64,000 bases of DNA from positions 558,001-622,000 of the forward strand of contig CBDANA010000008.1 of the NCBI GenBank assembly GCA_965197385.1. Reading direction: 5' to 3'. This DNA comes from G963667915 sp965197385 (GTDB lineage Bacteria; Acidobacteriota; Vicinamibacteria; Vicinamibacterales; UBA823). Shown here one piece after another: positions 16,151 through 24,892 of this stretch. A model generated the notes under the pieces. That model ran no database searches. It was not told where the DNA came from and saw only the letters and a list, made by a program, of their open reading frames with translations. The position numbers were made by a program, and so were the translations under genes. How positions within the stretch are numbered: the stretch's first letter is position 1; every line of letters begins with the position of its first letter.

Positions 16151-17236
16151 GTGACGAACCACAGGACTATCCAGCCTGACGCGCGGAAGGTGATCGTCGG
16201 CGTGGACACCCACAAGCACGTCCACGTGGCCGTGGCGATCGACACGAGGGGGGTCCGCCTCGACGATCGATCGTGTGCCGCCGACTCAGACGGCTACCAA
16301 CAGCTGATCACCTGGGCCGAGCGTCACGGCCGCATCGCCGCGTTCGGCATCGAGGGCACCGGCAGCTACGGGGCGGGACTCACTCGCGCGGTCCGGCGAG
16401 CCGGGCACCAGGTGCTCGAAGTGAACCGAGGCGACCGGCGCACACGTCGAATCGCCGGGAAGTCCGACCCCGTGGATGCCGAGACCGCCGCGCGGTCGGT
16501 TCTGGCGGGCCAATCGACCGCCATCCCGAAGACCGCGGACGGAGCGGTCGAGATGATGCGCCACCTCAAAGTCGCGCGCCGGACGGCGGTCAAAGCCCGC
16601 ACCTCGGCGATGATCACGCTGAAGCAGATCGTCGTCACCGCGCCGCCCGCGCTGCGAGAGACCCTCAACCCGCTCGCCGACCAGGCGCTCCTCAAACGCT
16701 GCCGCGGATGGCGCTGCGGCACGATCGATACGCCGACCGCCTCGGCGAAACATACCCTCCGGGCGCTCGCCCGTCGCTGGTTCGCTCTCTCCGTCGAAAT
16801 CGTGGACCACGACCGTCACGTGAGTCGACTCACCACCCAGACCTCACCGACGCTGCGTGAGGGCTTCGGCATCGGTGCCGACACCGCCGCCGAACTGCTG
16901 ATCATCTTTGGCGACACCCCCGATCGGATTCATTCTGAAGCCGCCTTCGCCAAGCTTTGCGGGGCCTGCCCCATCCCGGCTTCGTCCGGGATGACGACGG
17001 GGCGCCACCGCCTCTACCGCGGCGGTCATCGCCAGGCCAACGCCGCGCTCCACCGGGCCGTCATCGTGCGGATGCGGTTCCACACACCAACCCTCAACTA
17101 CGTCGAACGACGCACCGCCGAAGGGCGGCCCAAACGGGAGATCATCCGCTGTCTTAAACGCTTTCTCGCCCGCGAGATCTTTCAGCGCGTGATGGCAGAC
17201 TACCGAGCGCGCCAAGCCGCAGACTTGGCGGCCTGA
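16151..17236 (+). CDS. IS110-family DEDD recombinase
   Basis: 361 residues. The N-terminal RuvC-like DEDD domain shows VGVDTHKHVHVAVAI, FGIEGTGSYG and KSDPVDAETAARSVL; the C-terminal transposase domain has KLCGACPIPASSGMTTGRHR with the catalytic Ser and RGGHRQANAALHRAV. The frame is complete. It is about 80 percent similar by eye to the copy on the other strand at 53493-54578. GTG or ATG at 16151 follows a short purine run. Confidence 0.92.
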   Translation: MTNHRTIQPDARKVIVGVDTHKHVHVAVAIDTRGVRLDDRSCAADSDGYQQLITWAERHGRIAAFGIEGTGSYGAGLTRAVRRAGHQVLEVNRGDRRTRRIAGKSDPVDAETAARSVLAGQSTAIPKTADGAVEMMRHLKVARRTAVKARTSAMITLKQIVVTAPPALRETLNPLADQALLKRCRGWRCGTIDTPTASAKHTLRALARRWFALSVEIVDHDRHVSRLTTQTSPTLREGFGIGADTAAELLIIFGDTPDRIHSEAAFAKLCGACPIPASSGMTTGRHRLYRGGHRQANAALHRAVIVRMRFHTPTLNYVERRTAEGRPKREIIRCLKRFLAREIFQRVMADYRARQAADLAA

Positions 17237-17344
17237 ACGACCGTCTTGACATATAGGGGCGTCAAGGCCCTCACCGAGGCATGCGCATCGGCGCAAGGCT
17301 CGTAGAATCAGACGGAGCCGCCGGCGCGTTGCGCGGTCCGCATC

Positions 17345-18319
17345 ATGCCCACTGTTCGAGTCGTGTCCCTGCTGAGTCTGGCGCTGCTCTACGGCTCCGC
17401 CGCGTCCGGACAGGCCCGGCCCACGGTTGTGGAGCGCGGCCCGGCGCCGATCTTCACCTCGGGCGTCGACATCGTGACGATCAACGTTTCCGTGCGCGAC
17501 GGCCGGGGACGCGTCGTCCGCGGCCTCGACGCATCGCAGTTCCGGCTCATCGACAGCGGCTTCGGACGCCCCATCGACAGCGTCTTCCCGAGCGACGCGG
17601 CGTTGCGCATCGCCGTCCTAGTCGACGTGAGCGGGAGTATGGCCATCGACCGCAACATCGACCGGGCCTGGAGAGCGGTCGACCACATCGTCGACGCTCT
17701 GCAACCGGGTCGCGACGAGCTCGCGCTCTTCACCTTCGACACCGTCCTGCGCGAGGTGGTGCCGTTCACCACCGAGTTCGATCGGTTCGACGACATGACC
17801 GAGAAGGGCACGGAGAAGCCCTACGGCAAGACCTCGCTCTACGACGCGGTTGCCGACACCGCTACCCTCGTCGGCCAGTTCGGCAGCATCCACCACGCGC
17901 TGCTGGTGGTGACCGACGGCGTGGACACCGGCAGCCGGCGCACGGCGGAGGAGGTCTCGCGCGTGGCCAGCGAGGTCTCCGTGCCGGTTCACCTACTCAC
18001 CGTGGGCGGTCCGCTCGACGTGCGCGACGGCGCCGGCGGAGCGGGCGGCACCGACAGCGCCGCGCTGACCGCAACCCTCGCCGATCTCGATCTCGCGCGC
18101 TGGACGGGCGGCAGCGTGCGGGCGACGAGCACGGGTGACGACGTGCGCGAGGCGCTCGCGCACGTGCTGGAGGGGCTGCGCTATCAGTACGTCGTGACGT
18201 TCAAGCCCGGTTTCCGGCGAGGCTGGCATCCGATCCGGATTCGAATGTCGGATAATGACTGGGCTGTGCAGGTCCGCAACGGCTACGTGGCGGGAAGGGC
18301 GCGACTGACTCGAAGATGA
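17345..18319 (+). CDS. secreted VWFA-domain protein (Acidobacteria VWFA-related type)
   Basis: 324 residues with a signal peptide (LLSLALLYGSAASGQA). After a short beta region (DIVTINVSVRDGRGRVVRGLDASQFRLIDSG) a von Willebrand A domain carries the metal-ion site DVSGSM at about 98, TSLYDAV and VVTDGVDTGS. The layout, including the opening VTVxVxDxxGxxVxGLxxxDF-like segment, is typical of the VWFA-related family expanded in Acidobacteriota. Role unknown; probably a periplasmic or surface binding protein. The OmpA-like gene follows by 23 bp, likely in one transcript. The IS110 right end is 80 bp upstream, so the native promoter may be lost. Confidence 0.85.
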   Translation: MPTVRVVSLLSLALLYGSAASGQARPTVVERGPAPIFTSGVDIVTINVSVRDGRGRVVRGLDASQFRLIDSGFGRPIDSVFPSDAALRIAVLVDVSGSMAIDRNIDRAWRAVDHIVDALQPGRDELALFTFDTVLREVVPFTTEFDRFDDMTEKGTEKPYGKTSLYDAVADTATLVGQFGSIHHALLVVTDGVDTGSRRTAEEVSRVASEVSVPVHLLTVGGPLDVRDGAGGAGGTDSAALTATLADLDLARWTGGSVRATSTGDDVREALAHVLEGLRYQYVVTFKPGFRRGWHPIRIRMSDNDWAVQVRNGYVAGRARLTRR

Positions 18320-18342
18320 CACACGTTACTCAAGGAGGAACC

Positions 18343-19008
18343 ATGCGGATGATGCTGAAGCAGGTCGCGTTGGTGGGAGTGGTCGCGCTGGTCGCGTCGG
18401 CGTGCGCGACTCGGGGCTTTGTACGCCAGGAAGCCGCGGCGGTCGACGCCAAGGTCGACACCCTGGCGGCCACGGGCGAGGAGACACAGGAGCGCACGCT
18501 TCAGAACGAGGAACAGATTGGCGTGGTCGACCAGCGCGCCCAAGCGGCCGGACAGGCGGCGGAGATGGGTCAGCAGGCGGCGGACGCTGCCGTCCAGGCC
18601 GCCGAGGCGGTCGACATGCGCGTGGATGGGGTCGAGGAAGAGGCGCGGCGCTTCATGTTCGAGGTCACGCTCAACGAGCCGCAGGGCAGCTTCGAGCTCG
18701 GCCGGGCCGACTTGCCGGATGCCGCGCGCGCCCGGATCGATCAGCTGGTGGGCCAGATCCAGGCCGACCCCCAGAACGTGTATTTCGAGATCGAGGGGCA
18801 CACGGACTCGACCGGTTCGGAGCGCCGCAACATGCAGCTCGGCATGCAGCGCGCCGAGATGGTGAAGATATACCTGTACGACCAGCACAACGTGCCGCTG
18901 CACAGAATCAGCGTGCTGAGCTTCGGCGAGGATCGCCCGGCGGCACCGAACGACACCGCGGAAGGGCGGGCACAGAACCGCCGCGTCGTGATTCGGGTCC
19001 GGTCGTAG
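18343..19008 (+). CDS. OmpA/Pal-type peptidoglycan-binding lipoprotein
   Basis: 221 residues from the ATG at 18343, selected because AAGGAGG lies 6 bp upstream; the in-frame ATG at 18316 would spoil the signal. A lipobox (VALVASAC) at about 16-23 predicts an outer-membrane lipoprotein. Residues 28-100 form an Ala-rich coiled coil, then an OmpA-C domain with FELGRADLPD, FEIEGHTDSTGSERRNMQLGMQRAE and AEGRAQNRRVVI. It should tether the envelope to peptidoglycan. Followed by two strong hairpins. Confidence 0.88.
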   Translation: MRMMLKQVALVGVVALVASACATRGFVRQEAAAVDAKVDTLAATGEETQERTLQNEEQIGVVDQRAQAAGQAAEMGQQAADAAVQAAEAVDMRVDGVEEEARRFMFEVTLNEPQGSFELGRADLPDAARARIDQLVGQIQADPQNVYFEIEGHTDSTGSERRNMQLGMQRAEMVKIYLYDQHNVPLHRISVLSFGEDRPAAPNDTAEGRAQNRRVVIRVRS

Positions 19009-19016
19009 TATCGAGA

Positions 19017-19107
19017 GGTGGGGGCGGGCCGCGTCAGCGCCCCGACCCCACCCGATCACCGGCCGGCGGACTTTCCTTCCGCCATCGGGCGCACCAGCGC
19101 CCGATGG
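19017..19107 (+). terminator. two hairpins after the OmpA-like gene
   Basis: 19017-19052 has arms GGTGGGG / CCCCACC around a GC-rich loop, and 19082-19107 has a perfect 11-bp stem CCATCGGGCGC / GCGCCCGATGG with an ACCA loop. Neither has a clear T run, so they may be weak or Rho-assisted terminators. Confidence 0.5.
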
Positions 19108-19879
19108 TCCAGAGTACGGCCAGCAGCGAGCCCGTAGACCACGTACTGTCCAAGGACCCGATCGGCGCCGTCCGACGGGCTGATTCTACGCTGGACGCTC
19201 GCCGGGTCGCGACGTTCGTGACCGCCGAGAGCCGCTGCTAGGCTCGCCCCGTATGTCGCCTTGTCCCCAAGTGTTGCAGTTCCTCGTCGTGGCCGTCGCG
19301 GGCTGGATCAACCAGCAGCCGCGTGACGTCATGGACTCTCTCCAGGAAGAGAATCGCGTCCGCCGAGAGCAGCTCGGTCCTGGCCGTCTCCGGTTCACCG
19401 ACGCCCAGCGCCGGCGCCGGGCCGCACAGGCCAAGCGCCTCGGGCGACGGGGACACCGTGACCGGCACACCCTGGTCACGCCCGATACCCTCCTCCGCTG
19501 GCATCGACAGCTGATCGCGAGGAGATACGCCGGCCGCGGCCGTCGCGGACCGGGCCGCCCACGGGGCCTGGACACGATCCGCCGGCTCATCGTCCGGATG
19601 GCCACCGAGCACCGCGAGTGGGGCGACACCCGTATTCGGGGTGCCCTCGGCAACCTCGGGCATCAGGTCGCGCGGGGCCCCATCGCCAACGTGCGCAAGG
19701 AGCGCGGCCTAGCACCCGCCCCCGAACGCAAGACGCGCACGACCTGGCGGGAGTTGCTCGCGGCCCACGGGGACGTGCTCGCCGCCGCCGACTGCTTCAC
19801 GGTCGAGGGCTGGACGCCACGCGGCCTGACCCGCGTCACCGGGCTGGGCCTGATTCCCCTGGCCAGCCGCCGCGTGCAG

Positions 19880-21331
19880 GCCGGTTTCAAGGGGTCGTCG
19901 CAACACGTCCTCACTGGTGTGAGAGTAGCAGTTCGTTGAAGGCTTCGGATGGCGTTCTCCAACCGAGAGTCTTCCGCGGTCGGCGGTTGAGTGTGGCCGC
20001 GACAGCAGCAATGTCGCTCGCACGATGCCTATGGAGGTCAGTCCCTTTGGAGAAGTACTGGCGCAGCAGGCCGTTGGTGTTCTCGTTCGTGCCGCGCTGC
20101 CACGGACTGCGGGGGTCGCAGAAGAAGACGTGCAGCCCAGTGTCGATACGCAGTTGGGCGTGCTGTGCCATCTCTGCGCCTTGGTCCCAGGTCAGTGACC
20201 GACGTAGCTGATCAGGAAGCGTCGCGAGCGTCGACGTGATCGCATCGCGGACGGCTTCGGCGCCATGCCCCGCAAGAGCCGGACCGTTCTTGACCCTGAG
20301 TCGGCCACGGTCGGCCATGCGAGGCAGGTGGAGCAGCATCGTGAATCGGGTGGTGCGTTCGACCAATGTGCCGATCGCGGAACTGCCAAGTCCGATGATC
20401 AGGTCGCCTTCCCAGTGTCCAGGAACCGCTCGGTCCTTGGCCTCGGCGGGCCGCTCGCTGATCATGATGTCGGAGCCCACAAACTCCTTGCCGCGACCAC
20501 GGCGGCGAGCCCTCGGCACGCGTAGCGCCCGCCCGGTGCGCAAGCACGCCGTCAGCTCGCGGCGCAGTGCCCCCCGCCCCTGGATGTACAGCGCTTGGTA
20601 AATCGCCTCGTGCGAGACCCTCATCGATTCATCGTCTGGATACTCGGTCCGGAGCCGATGGGCGATCTGCTGCGGGCTCCACGATGTCGCCCAATGTCGG
20701 TCCTGGCGGCGGCCATGACGTCGACCACTCCAGGAGCCCACGTTTGGGCCAGGCGCGGGCGTCCCATCCTCAGCCATCACCGTGCCGGCGAGGTGGTCCT
20801 GCACGTAGCTCCTGAGCCGATCGTTCGCGGCCAGCTTGGCTATCTTCGGGCGCTTGGCACGTCGGTCGCTGTGCCACTGCGCAGTCGACGCCCGATACGC
20901 CAGACCGCCGCTCCGAGTCGCCGCGTTGCGACGCAGCTCACGTGAGACAGTCGACGGGGCTCTCCGGAGCCGACGGGCAATGTCGCGCACCCCGGCGCCC
21001 TGAGCTCTCAGGATCGCGATCTCTTCCCGCTCCGCGAAGGACAGGGAGCGAGCTGATCGGGGCGCCAAGCTGATCGGCGGCATACCACCGCCCTCACGGA
21101 ACCAACGACCACCCACGGGCGGCGACACGCCGCAGGACACTGCGGCATCCTCACTCGACAGCCCCCGGGTGATCGCCTTCCAGAACCGTTGCTGCTCCGC
21201 ACGCCCCGCTACCGGCGGCCGGCCAGGCGAACGCATCGCAGGTCGACCCGCCCGGTCTGACCTTCTCCGTCTCCGTTCCTGCATCGCAGCACCTCATCAT
21301 CGAGGTGTTGCGACGACCAGTTGAATTCACC
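19880..21331. mobile_element. IS30-family element, copy a
   Basis: The inward-facing ends share TTCAA-(n)-GGTCGTCGCAACAC (left at 19886-19907, right at about 21306-21327). The element is flanked by CAG on both sides (19877-19879 and 21332-21334), and the uninterrupted sister copy C reads GTGCAGATCGCG at this place, so a 3-bp target duplication is well supported. Confidence 0.88.
19911..21284 (-). CDS. IS30-family transposase
   Basis: 457 residues, longer than the usual 340-390 because of an about 85-residue N-terminal extension (an extra helix-turn-helix-like segment, QQRFWKAITRGLSSEDAAVSCGVSP). The second helix-turn-helix has LSFAEREEIAILRAQGAGVRDIARRL and STVSRELRRNA; the DDE core shows GHWEGDLIIG, LTWDQGAEM and NENTNGLLRQYF. 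The frame is complete, so the element may be active. Confidence 0.92.
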   Translation of the reverse strand: MQERRRRRSDRAGRPAMRSPGRPPVAGRAEQQRFWKAITRGLSSEDAAVSCGVSPPVGGRWFREGGGMPPISLAPRSARSLSFAEREEIAILRAQGAGVRDIARRLRRAPSTVSRELRRNAATRSGGLAYRASTAQWHSDRRAKRPKIAKLAANDRLRSYVQDHLAGTVMAEDGTPAPGPNVGSWSGRRHGRRQDRHWATSWSPQQIAHRLRTEYPDDESMRVSHEAIYQALYIQGRGALRRELTACLRTGRALRVPRARRRGRGKEFVGSDIMISERPAEAKDRAVPGHWEGDLIIGLGSSAIGTLVERTTRFTMLLHLPRMADRGRLRVKNGPALAGHGAEAVRDAITSTLATLPDQLRRSLTWDQGAEMAQHAQLRIDTGLHVFFCDPRSPWQRGTNENTNGLLRQYFSKGTDLHRHRASDIAAVAATLNRRPRKTLGWRTPSEAFNELLLSHQ

Positions 21332-21833
21332 CAGATCGCGGGCATCAGCGCCGAGCCCGACGGGCCGTGGGTCACCCAGCTCATGCGGCACGCCACCGAT
21401 GCCGAGGACGGATGCCTGCGACACATCTGGTTCCTCATCCATGACCGCGACCCGCTCTTCTGGCCGGCCGTGCGCGACACGCTCCCCCCGGCCGATGTCA
21501 CCCCCAGCCGACGCCCCGCCCGCGCGCCGAACCTGAACGCCTACACGGAGCGCTTCGTGCGCACCATCAAGGACTCCTGCCTCGAGCGCCTGGTCCTGAT
21601 CGGCGAGGGCTCGCTGCGTCGCGCCGTCCGCGAGTGCGTCGCGCACGACCACCACGAACGGAATCACCAGGGGCTCGACCATCGCTTGATCCTGCCGCTG
21701 TCGACGGCCCCGCCACCCCGTGGTCGCGTCCCGTGCCGCCAGCGGCTCGGTGGGATGTTGACACTACGACTCTCGGTCAGCAGCGTGATACATGACCGGC
21801 CGTCAACCCCACGATCTAGTTTTTGGACCGTAC

Positions 21834-22487
21834 GACGTCGTCGGCTGGATGGTCGCGGCCCACGAGAGCGCGCGGCTCGCCGAGCGCCTGATCGAGGCGC
21901 CATGTCACAAGCAAGGCATCGCGCCGAAGCAGCTGACGATCCATGCCGACCGCGGCGCGCCGATGCGGAGCAAGCGCGTCGCCGAGCTGGTCGCCGACCG
22001 CGGCATCGCCGCCAGCCACTCGCGCCCGCGCGTGAGCAACGACAATCCGTTTTCAGAAGCCCAATTCCGAACGGTCAAGTATCGTCCCGAGTTTCCCGAC
22101 CGCTTCGGCTCGATTCAAGATGCGCGCGCGATCGGCCACGGCCTCGTCGGGTGGTACAACAACGCGCATCCTCACAGTGGCCTGCGGTATCTCACACCCG
22201 GCGACGTCCATTACGGGCGCGCGGCGCTGATCCTGCAGGTCCGGCACCAGACGCGCCTGGCCGCCTCTGCAGCGCATCCCGAGCGCTTCGTGCAAGGCCC
22301 GCCCCGCCTCGAACCCCTTCCAGAGGCGGTGTGGATCAATCCTCCGGCGAAATCGACCCGCCAGGATGCCCCAGGAGCGGCGCTCGTCACCCCGGACGAC
22401 CCGCAGCATCGGGTGATTTTCGGGTCACACGTGATCGTGGAAAATCGACCGATCGTGCTCGTCAACAGCGTGGAGTCGCTTCACTAA
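21834..22487 (+). pseudogene. IS3-family OrfB (C-terminal half)
   Basis: The frame directly after the right end of copy A reads VVGWMVAAHESARLAERLIE, then TIHADRGAPMRSK (second Asp), HSRPRVSNDNPFSEAQFRT (Glu) and RFGSIQDARA, all typical of IS3-family integrase domains. The N-terminal half and OrfA are missing, cut off by the rve-type IS. The C-terminus to the TAA at 22485 appears intact. Confidence 0.85.
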
Positions 22488-22556
22488 ATGCGCACTCAGG
22501 TTGTCTCAAAGTCATTGACGCGGCCCGATCGGCGTAGAGCGCCTTTTATGGCTTGT

Positions 22557-22643
22557 TTACGGGAGGGGGCGAAAGACTCCGCGAGGCAGGTGCAGCGACT
22601 AGGAGCCGTCCGCCTCTGAGACGCGGGCGTAGCCGATCAGCAT
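22557..22643 (-). pseudogene. serine resolvase N-terminal fragment with in-frame TAG
   Basis: The frame from the ATG at 22643 reads MLIGYARVSEADGS, the start of Tn3-type resolvases with the catalytic Ser in YARVS, then a TAG (22599-22601) where relatives have Gln, then SLHLPR and soon another stop. Only about 28 residues remain. A palindrome fitting a resolution site lies directly upstream. Confidence 0.7.
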
Positions 22644-22644
22644 G

Positions 22645-22668
22645 TGTCGTAAACAGTCGTTTGGGACA
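22645..22668. promoter_or_regulatory. res-like resolvase binding palindrome
   Basis: TGTCGTAAACAGTCGTTTGG plus GACA: an interrupted palindrome with TGTC/GACA and AAAC/GTTT arms, starting 1 bp before the resolvase start codon. A related half-site pair (TGTCGTA and TTATGTC) lies at about 22700-22731. This arrangement fits subsites of a Tn3-type res site. Confidence 0.5.
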
Positions 22669-23096
22669 TAAAGGCGCGGGCGCCGTCCGGCGCACTCCGC
22701 CGTGTGTCGTATCCCGAGTCTGATTCTTATGTCTTGCATACGTCGAGCGAACGAGCATGGCCCGGAGAACCGTTCTGACACGCCGGCCGCGATCGGCTCT
22801 GTTTTACCTTCCGCAACGTCGTCAAAACATGGTTTCACGGCACCACCGAACACGCTGCACAGTTGTCGTGTGTCCAAGGGATTGCACCAGGTTGCTGGAT
22901 CGGCACCGGAGGTGAGTGCTGCGGCGTCATGGGGCACGACTCTCTCGACTGTTTTCTGGAGCGTCGGCGTTACCTGTGGATCCTTGAGATCGTCAGCCCC
23001 GCGATAGATGGTGATGTTAAGGCTCAGCTGTTTCGCGAGGCTGTTAATCCTCGGCGTTCACAATAGCGGAGTGACGGGCCGATGGACCGGCCAGGA
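22669..23096. other. gap without recognised gene
   Basis: The minus strand has an open stretch without a convincing start or family. The region probably holds remains of the transposon that supplied the resolvase, including a possible second res subsite at 22700-22731. Confidence 0.4.
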
Positions 23097-23363
23097 TCAG
23101 ACCTCCTTGAGGTGCCCGGCGGCGTACTTGTGCAACAGGCTCGAGATCAGGGTCTGGTACGACAACCCCTCGGCCAGCGCGCGCTTCTGGATCGCCTCCA
23201 GATCCTTGCTCGATAGCCGAATATTCAGCCGGCGGTCCTTGCGGAACGTGGCCTTGGCGTAGCGAGCGTAGCGCGTTCGTTTTTGCTTCCCGCTACCGGT
23301 AGACTTCCACTCTCCGCGCTCGACTGACTCGAGCAAGTCCTTTTCCTTGGCGTCAATCTTCAT
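23097..23363 (-). CDS. BrnA-like ribbon-helix-helix antitoxin
   Basis: 88 residues from the ATG at 23363 (MKIDAKEKD), overlapping the toxin gene by 11 bp. The C-terminal half reads DRRLNIRLSSKDLEAIQKRALAEGLSYQTLISSLLHKYAAGHL, a CopG/RHH DNA-binding fold with the beta strand RRLNIRLS. It should neutralise the upstream BrnT-like toxin and repress the operon through the palindrome at 23664-23688. An in-frame ATG at 23381 would add six residues. Confidence 0.85.
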   Translation of the reverse strand: MKIDAKEKDLLESVERGEWKSTGSGKQKRTRYARYAKATFRKDRRLNIRLSSKDLEAIQKRALAEGLSYQTLISSLLHKYAAGHLKEV

Positions 23364-23646
23364 GGTCGTCAGACTCCTCACCGAGATACTGATGTGTGGC
23401 CTTCCGACTCGGAATGATTGTCTTCAGGAAGACCGTGTCCTCGTCCTCGACGTACGGCACCAGATACACGTAGTCGTCGCGTTGGATAACGAAGATGCGT
23501 TGGCCGGCGTAACGGTTGGGGTTCGGGTGTTCGAGAATGTCGAGCAAGTCACCGCGCTCGATATGGAAAACGATGTCCTCGAACCCGATGCCACGGTCCG
23601 CTCTGAGCTTCGCGTTTTTGGCGTCGTCCCAGGCGAAAAATTTCAC
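23353..23646 (-). CDS. BrnT-like type II toxin
   Basis: 97 residues: MKFFAWDDAKNAKLRADRGIGFEDIVFHIERGDLL, then HPNPNRYAGQRIFVIQRDDYVYLVPYVEDEDTVFLKTIIPSRKATHQYL. This is the BrnT layout (FxWDxxKNxxxxxxRGIxFED, and the R-x-Y and K-T-xxPSRKA ends), a small ribosome-independent RNase. It is first in the operon, as usual for brnTA. Both frames are intact, unlike most genes around it. Confidence 0.85.
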   Translation of the reverse strand: MKFFAWDDAKNAKLRADRGIGFEDIVFHIERGDLLDILEHPNPNRYAGQRIFVIQRDDYVYLVPYVEDEDTVFLKTIIPSRKATHQYLGEESDDHED

Positions 23647-23663
23647 TCAGGACAGCGTAGCAT

Positions 23664-23688
23664 AATGTGTGCCCAACAGGCACACATT
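23664..23688 (-). promoter_or_regulatory. palindromic operator at the brnTA-like promoter
   Basis: AATGTGTGCC (23664-23673), CAACA, GGCACACATT (23679-23688): a perfect 10-bp inverted repeat 18 bp upstream of the toxin start. On the minus strand the sequence that follows, TATGCT, could be the -10 box, so bound antitoxin would block RNA polymerase. Confidence 0.75.
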
Positions 23689-23861
23689 GGCGTCTGCTAA
23701 ACTGTGCCCGGAGACGATCTACTCCCAGGCGCTGTGATCAGTAGTATCCACACGCACCCGCACCATCCGGGCGCGTATCGCGTGCAGGCGGCGACGAGGA
23801 TCCGCGTGCACGCCGACCGCATCGAAGCGACGCCCAACGGGGCGTCATGATAGGAGTCCGA
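23689..23861. other. possible C-terminal fragment of an unknown gene
   Basis: The plus frame from about 23709 to the TGA at 23847 reads like protein (ISSIHTHPHHPGAYRV, then VHADRIEATPNGAS) but has no start and was not identified; it may be the tail of a gene lost on the left side. Confidence 0.3.
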
Positions 23862-24140
23862 ATGATCAAGATCGAATGCCGCACGTGTAGAGCCAATGGT
23901 GTGCCGCCGCTACAGGATCGGAGTCTCGCCAGTTACCTCGTCGCGATCCCGGAAAATGTCCTCGTCCCACGTTGCCAATGTCAGGACGGGATCACTGGCC
24001 ACGGATACCTCGAAACCGCGTTGCAGGAACTCGCGCGCTACGCACGAGCCGGCGGACGCTTGGACATTGAGCTTCGATTCGACCCAGACGACTTCGATCC
24101 GGATGAGTTCAACACGCAAGAGGTCGAGACCGGAGAGTAG
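23862..24140 (+). CDS. small Cys-containing hypothetical protein
   Basis: 92 residues from the ATG at 23862, chosen because AGGAG is 7 bp upstream; an in-frame ATG at 23847 is less well placed. Two Cys pairs (ECRTC and RCQC, about 28 residues apart) suggest a zinc ribbon-like N-terminus; the C-terminus is acidic (RFDPDDFDPDEFN). No family recognised. Confidence 0.55.
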   Translation: MIKIECRTCRANGVPPLQDRSLASYLVAIPENVLVPRCQCQDGITGHGYLETALQELARYARAGGRLDIELRFDPDDFDPDEFNTQEVETGE

Positions 24141-24892
24141 ATCGGGACTGCGCCGGGGCGGGGGATAAGCGCAGGGTCGGCGGGGTCCTGATCGGGCGCC
24201 GTCCTGGCATGGCGTAAAAGCTGGTCGGGTGGCGCTGAAGGAACGGCAGTTGCGGATCGCCAAGCCGTGGCTAGATACTTCCCCCACGGGCGGCGGACGT
24301 CGGTTCTCTAGGTAGGCACCGGGCCACCCAGAGGATGCGGCGGCGCTGAGATGTTCTCGAGACCGCCACACTGGCCCTCCACTTGGCCGTCGCGTCGGCA
24401 TCATCAACCTGGACCCGCAGTGTATGGCGTGCTCCTGCATCCAGTCTGTTAGGATGAACTCTTTAACCATGGACTAGGCATCCAGTGGCGGCTCATCAGG
24501 AAATCACCCGCCAGGAAGTCGCCCAGCGCGGAAGAGTTGGTCCGCCTCATTGTGCAGCGGGCCTCTGTGTCTCCCCGAAAAACGGCGAGGTCCGATAATG
24601 GACCGCTTTCAGTAGCACATGCAAGTATGAAGGCTATGCCAACAACGCGCAGTCGGCGTTCTCACGGCTCGCCAGTTGCGCCATGCAGAGCGGCGACGAT
24701 CTGCCGTGAGAAATCATCTGTCGCGGCGCGGTGGGCGGGATCTCGATGGTGATCCACATGACGCGCCGTGTGCGCCAGTGCAACACTGTCGGACGGCTGA
24801 TTCCGTCGGCAGATATATACTCTCCCGCACTGAATGGCGAACCGGCGGATCGCGAACTCTCTGAACACGTCACACGGAACGTAGGTGATCCA
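24141..24892. other. gap without convincing gene
   Basis: About 750 bp. Short frames on both strands lack recognisable content. A possible relic near 24630-24710 on the plus strand (YANNAQSAFSRLASCAMQSG) reads like a protein fragment but ends at a TGA. Probably the scar of lost genes between the toxin-antitoxin locus and the restriction-modification locus. Confidence 0.4.

Larger units (their letters stand above)
15897..17264. mobile_element. IS110-family element, copy a
   Basis: The element is bounded on the left by TGTGAGCATGAT at 15897, shared with copy b (54836 reading leftward), and on the right by CTTGACATATAGGGGCGTCA ending near 17264, shared with copies b and c. It has no terminal inverted repeats, as expected for IS110. 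About 250 bp of non-coding DNA precedes the transposase gene. Confidence 0.8.
19253..21800 (+). pseudogene. rve integrase-core transposase of copy A, split by IS30 and frameshifted
   Basis: The first half (19253-19879) matches copies B and C through LGLIPLASRRVQ; the second half resumes at 21332 with QIAGISAEPDGPWVTQ and keeps HDRDPLF and NLNAYTERFVR. Besides the IS30, an extra A near 21760 changes the last residues (LGGMLTLRL instead of LGGMLHYDS), so the C-terminus runs out of frame. Without the IS30 the frame would join cleanly at the CAG duplication. Confidence 0.85.
19143..21833. mobile_element. rve-type IS, copy A, interrupted by IS30
   Basis: The ends are GTACTGTCCAAGG at 19143 and, read inward from the right, GTACGGTCCAAAAACTAG ending at 21833; the same ends bound copies B (28090-29324) and C (49352-50586). 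An IS30 sits inside at 19880-21331. The right end lies in an IS3 transposase gene. No target duplication is obvious. Confidence 0.8.
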
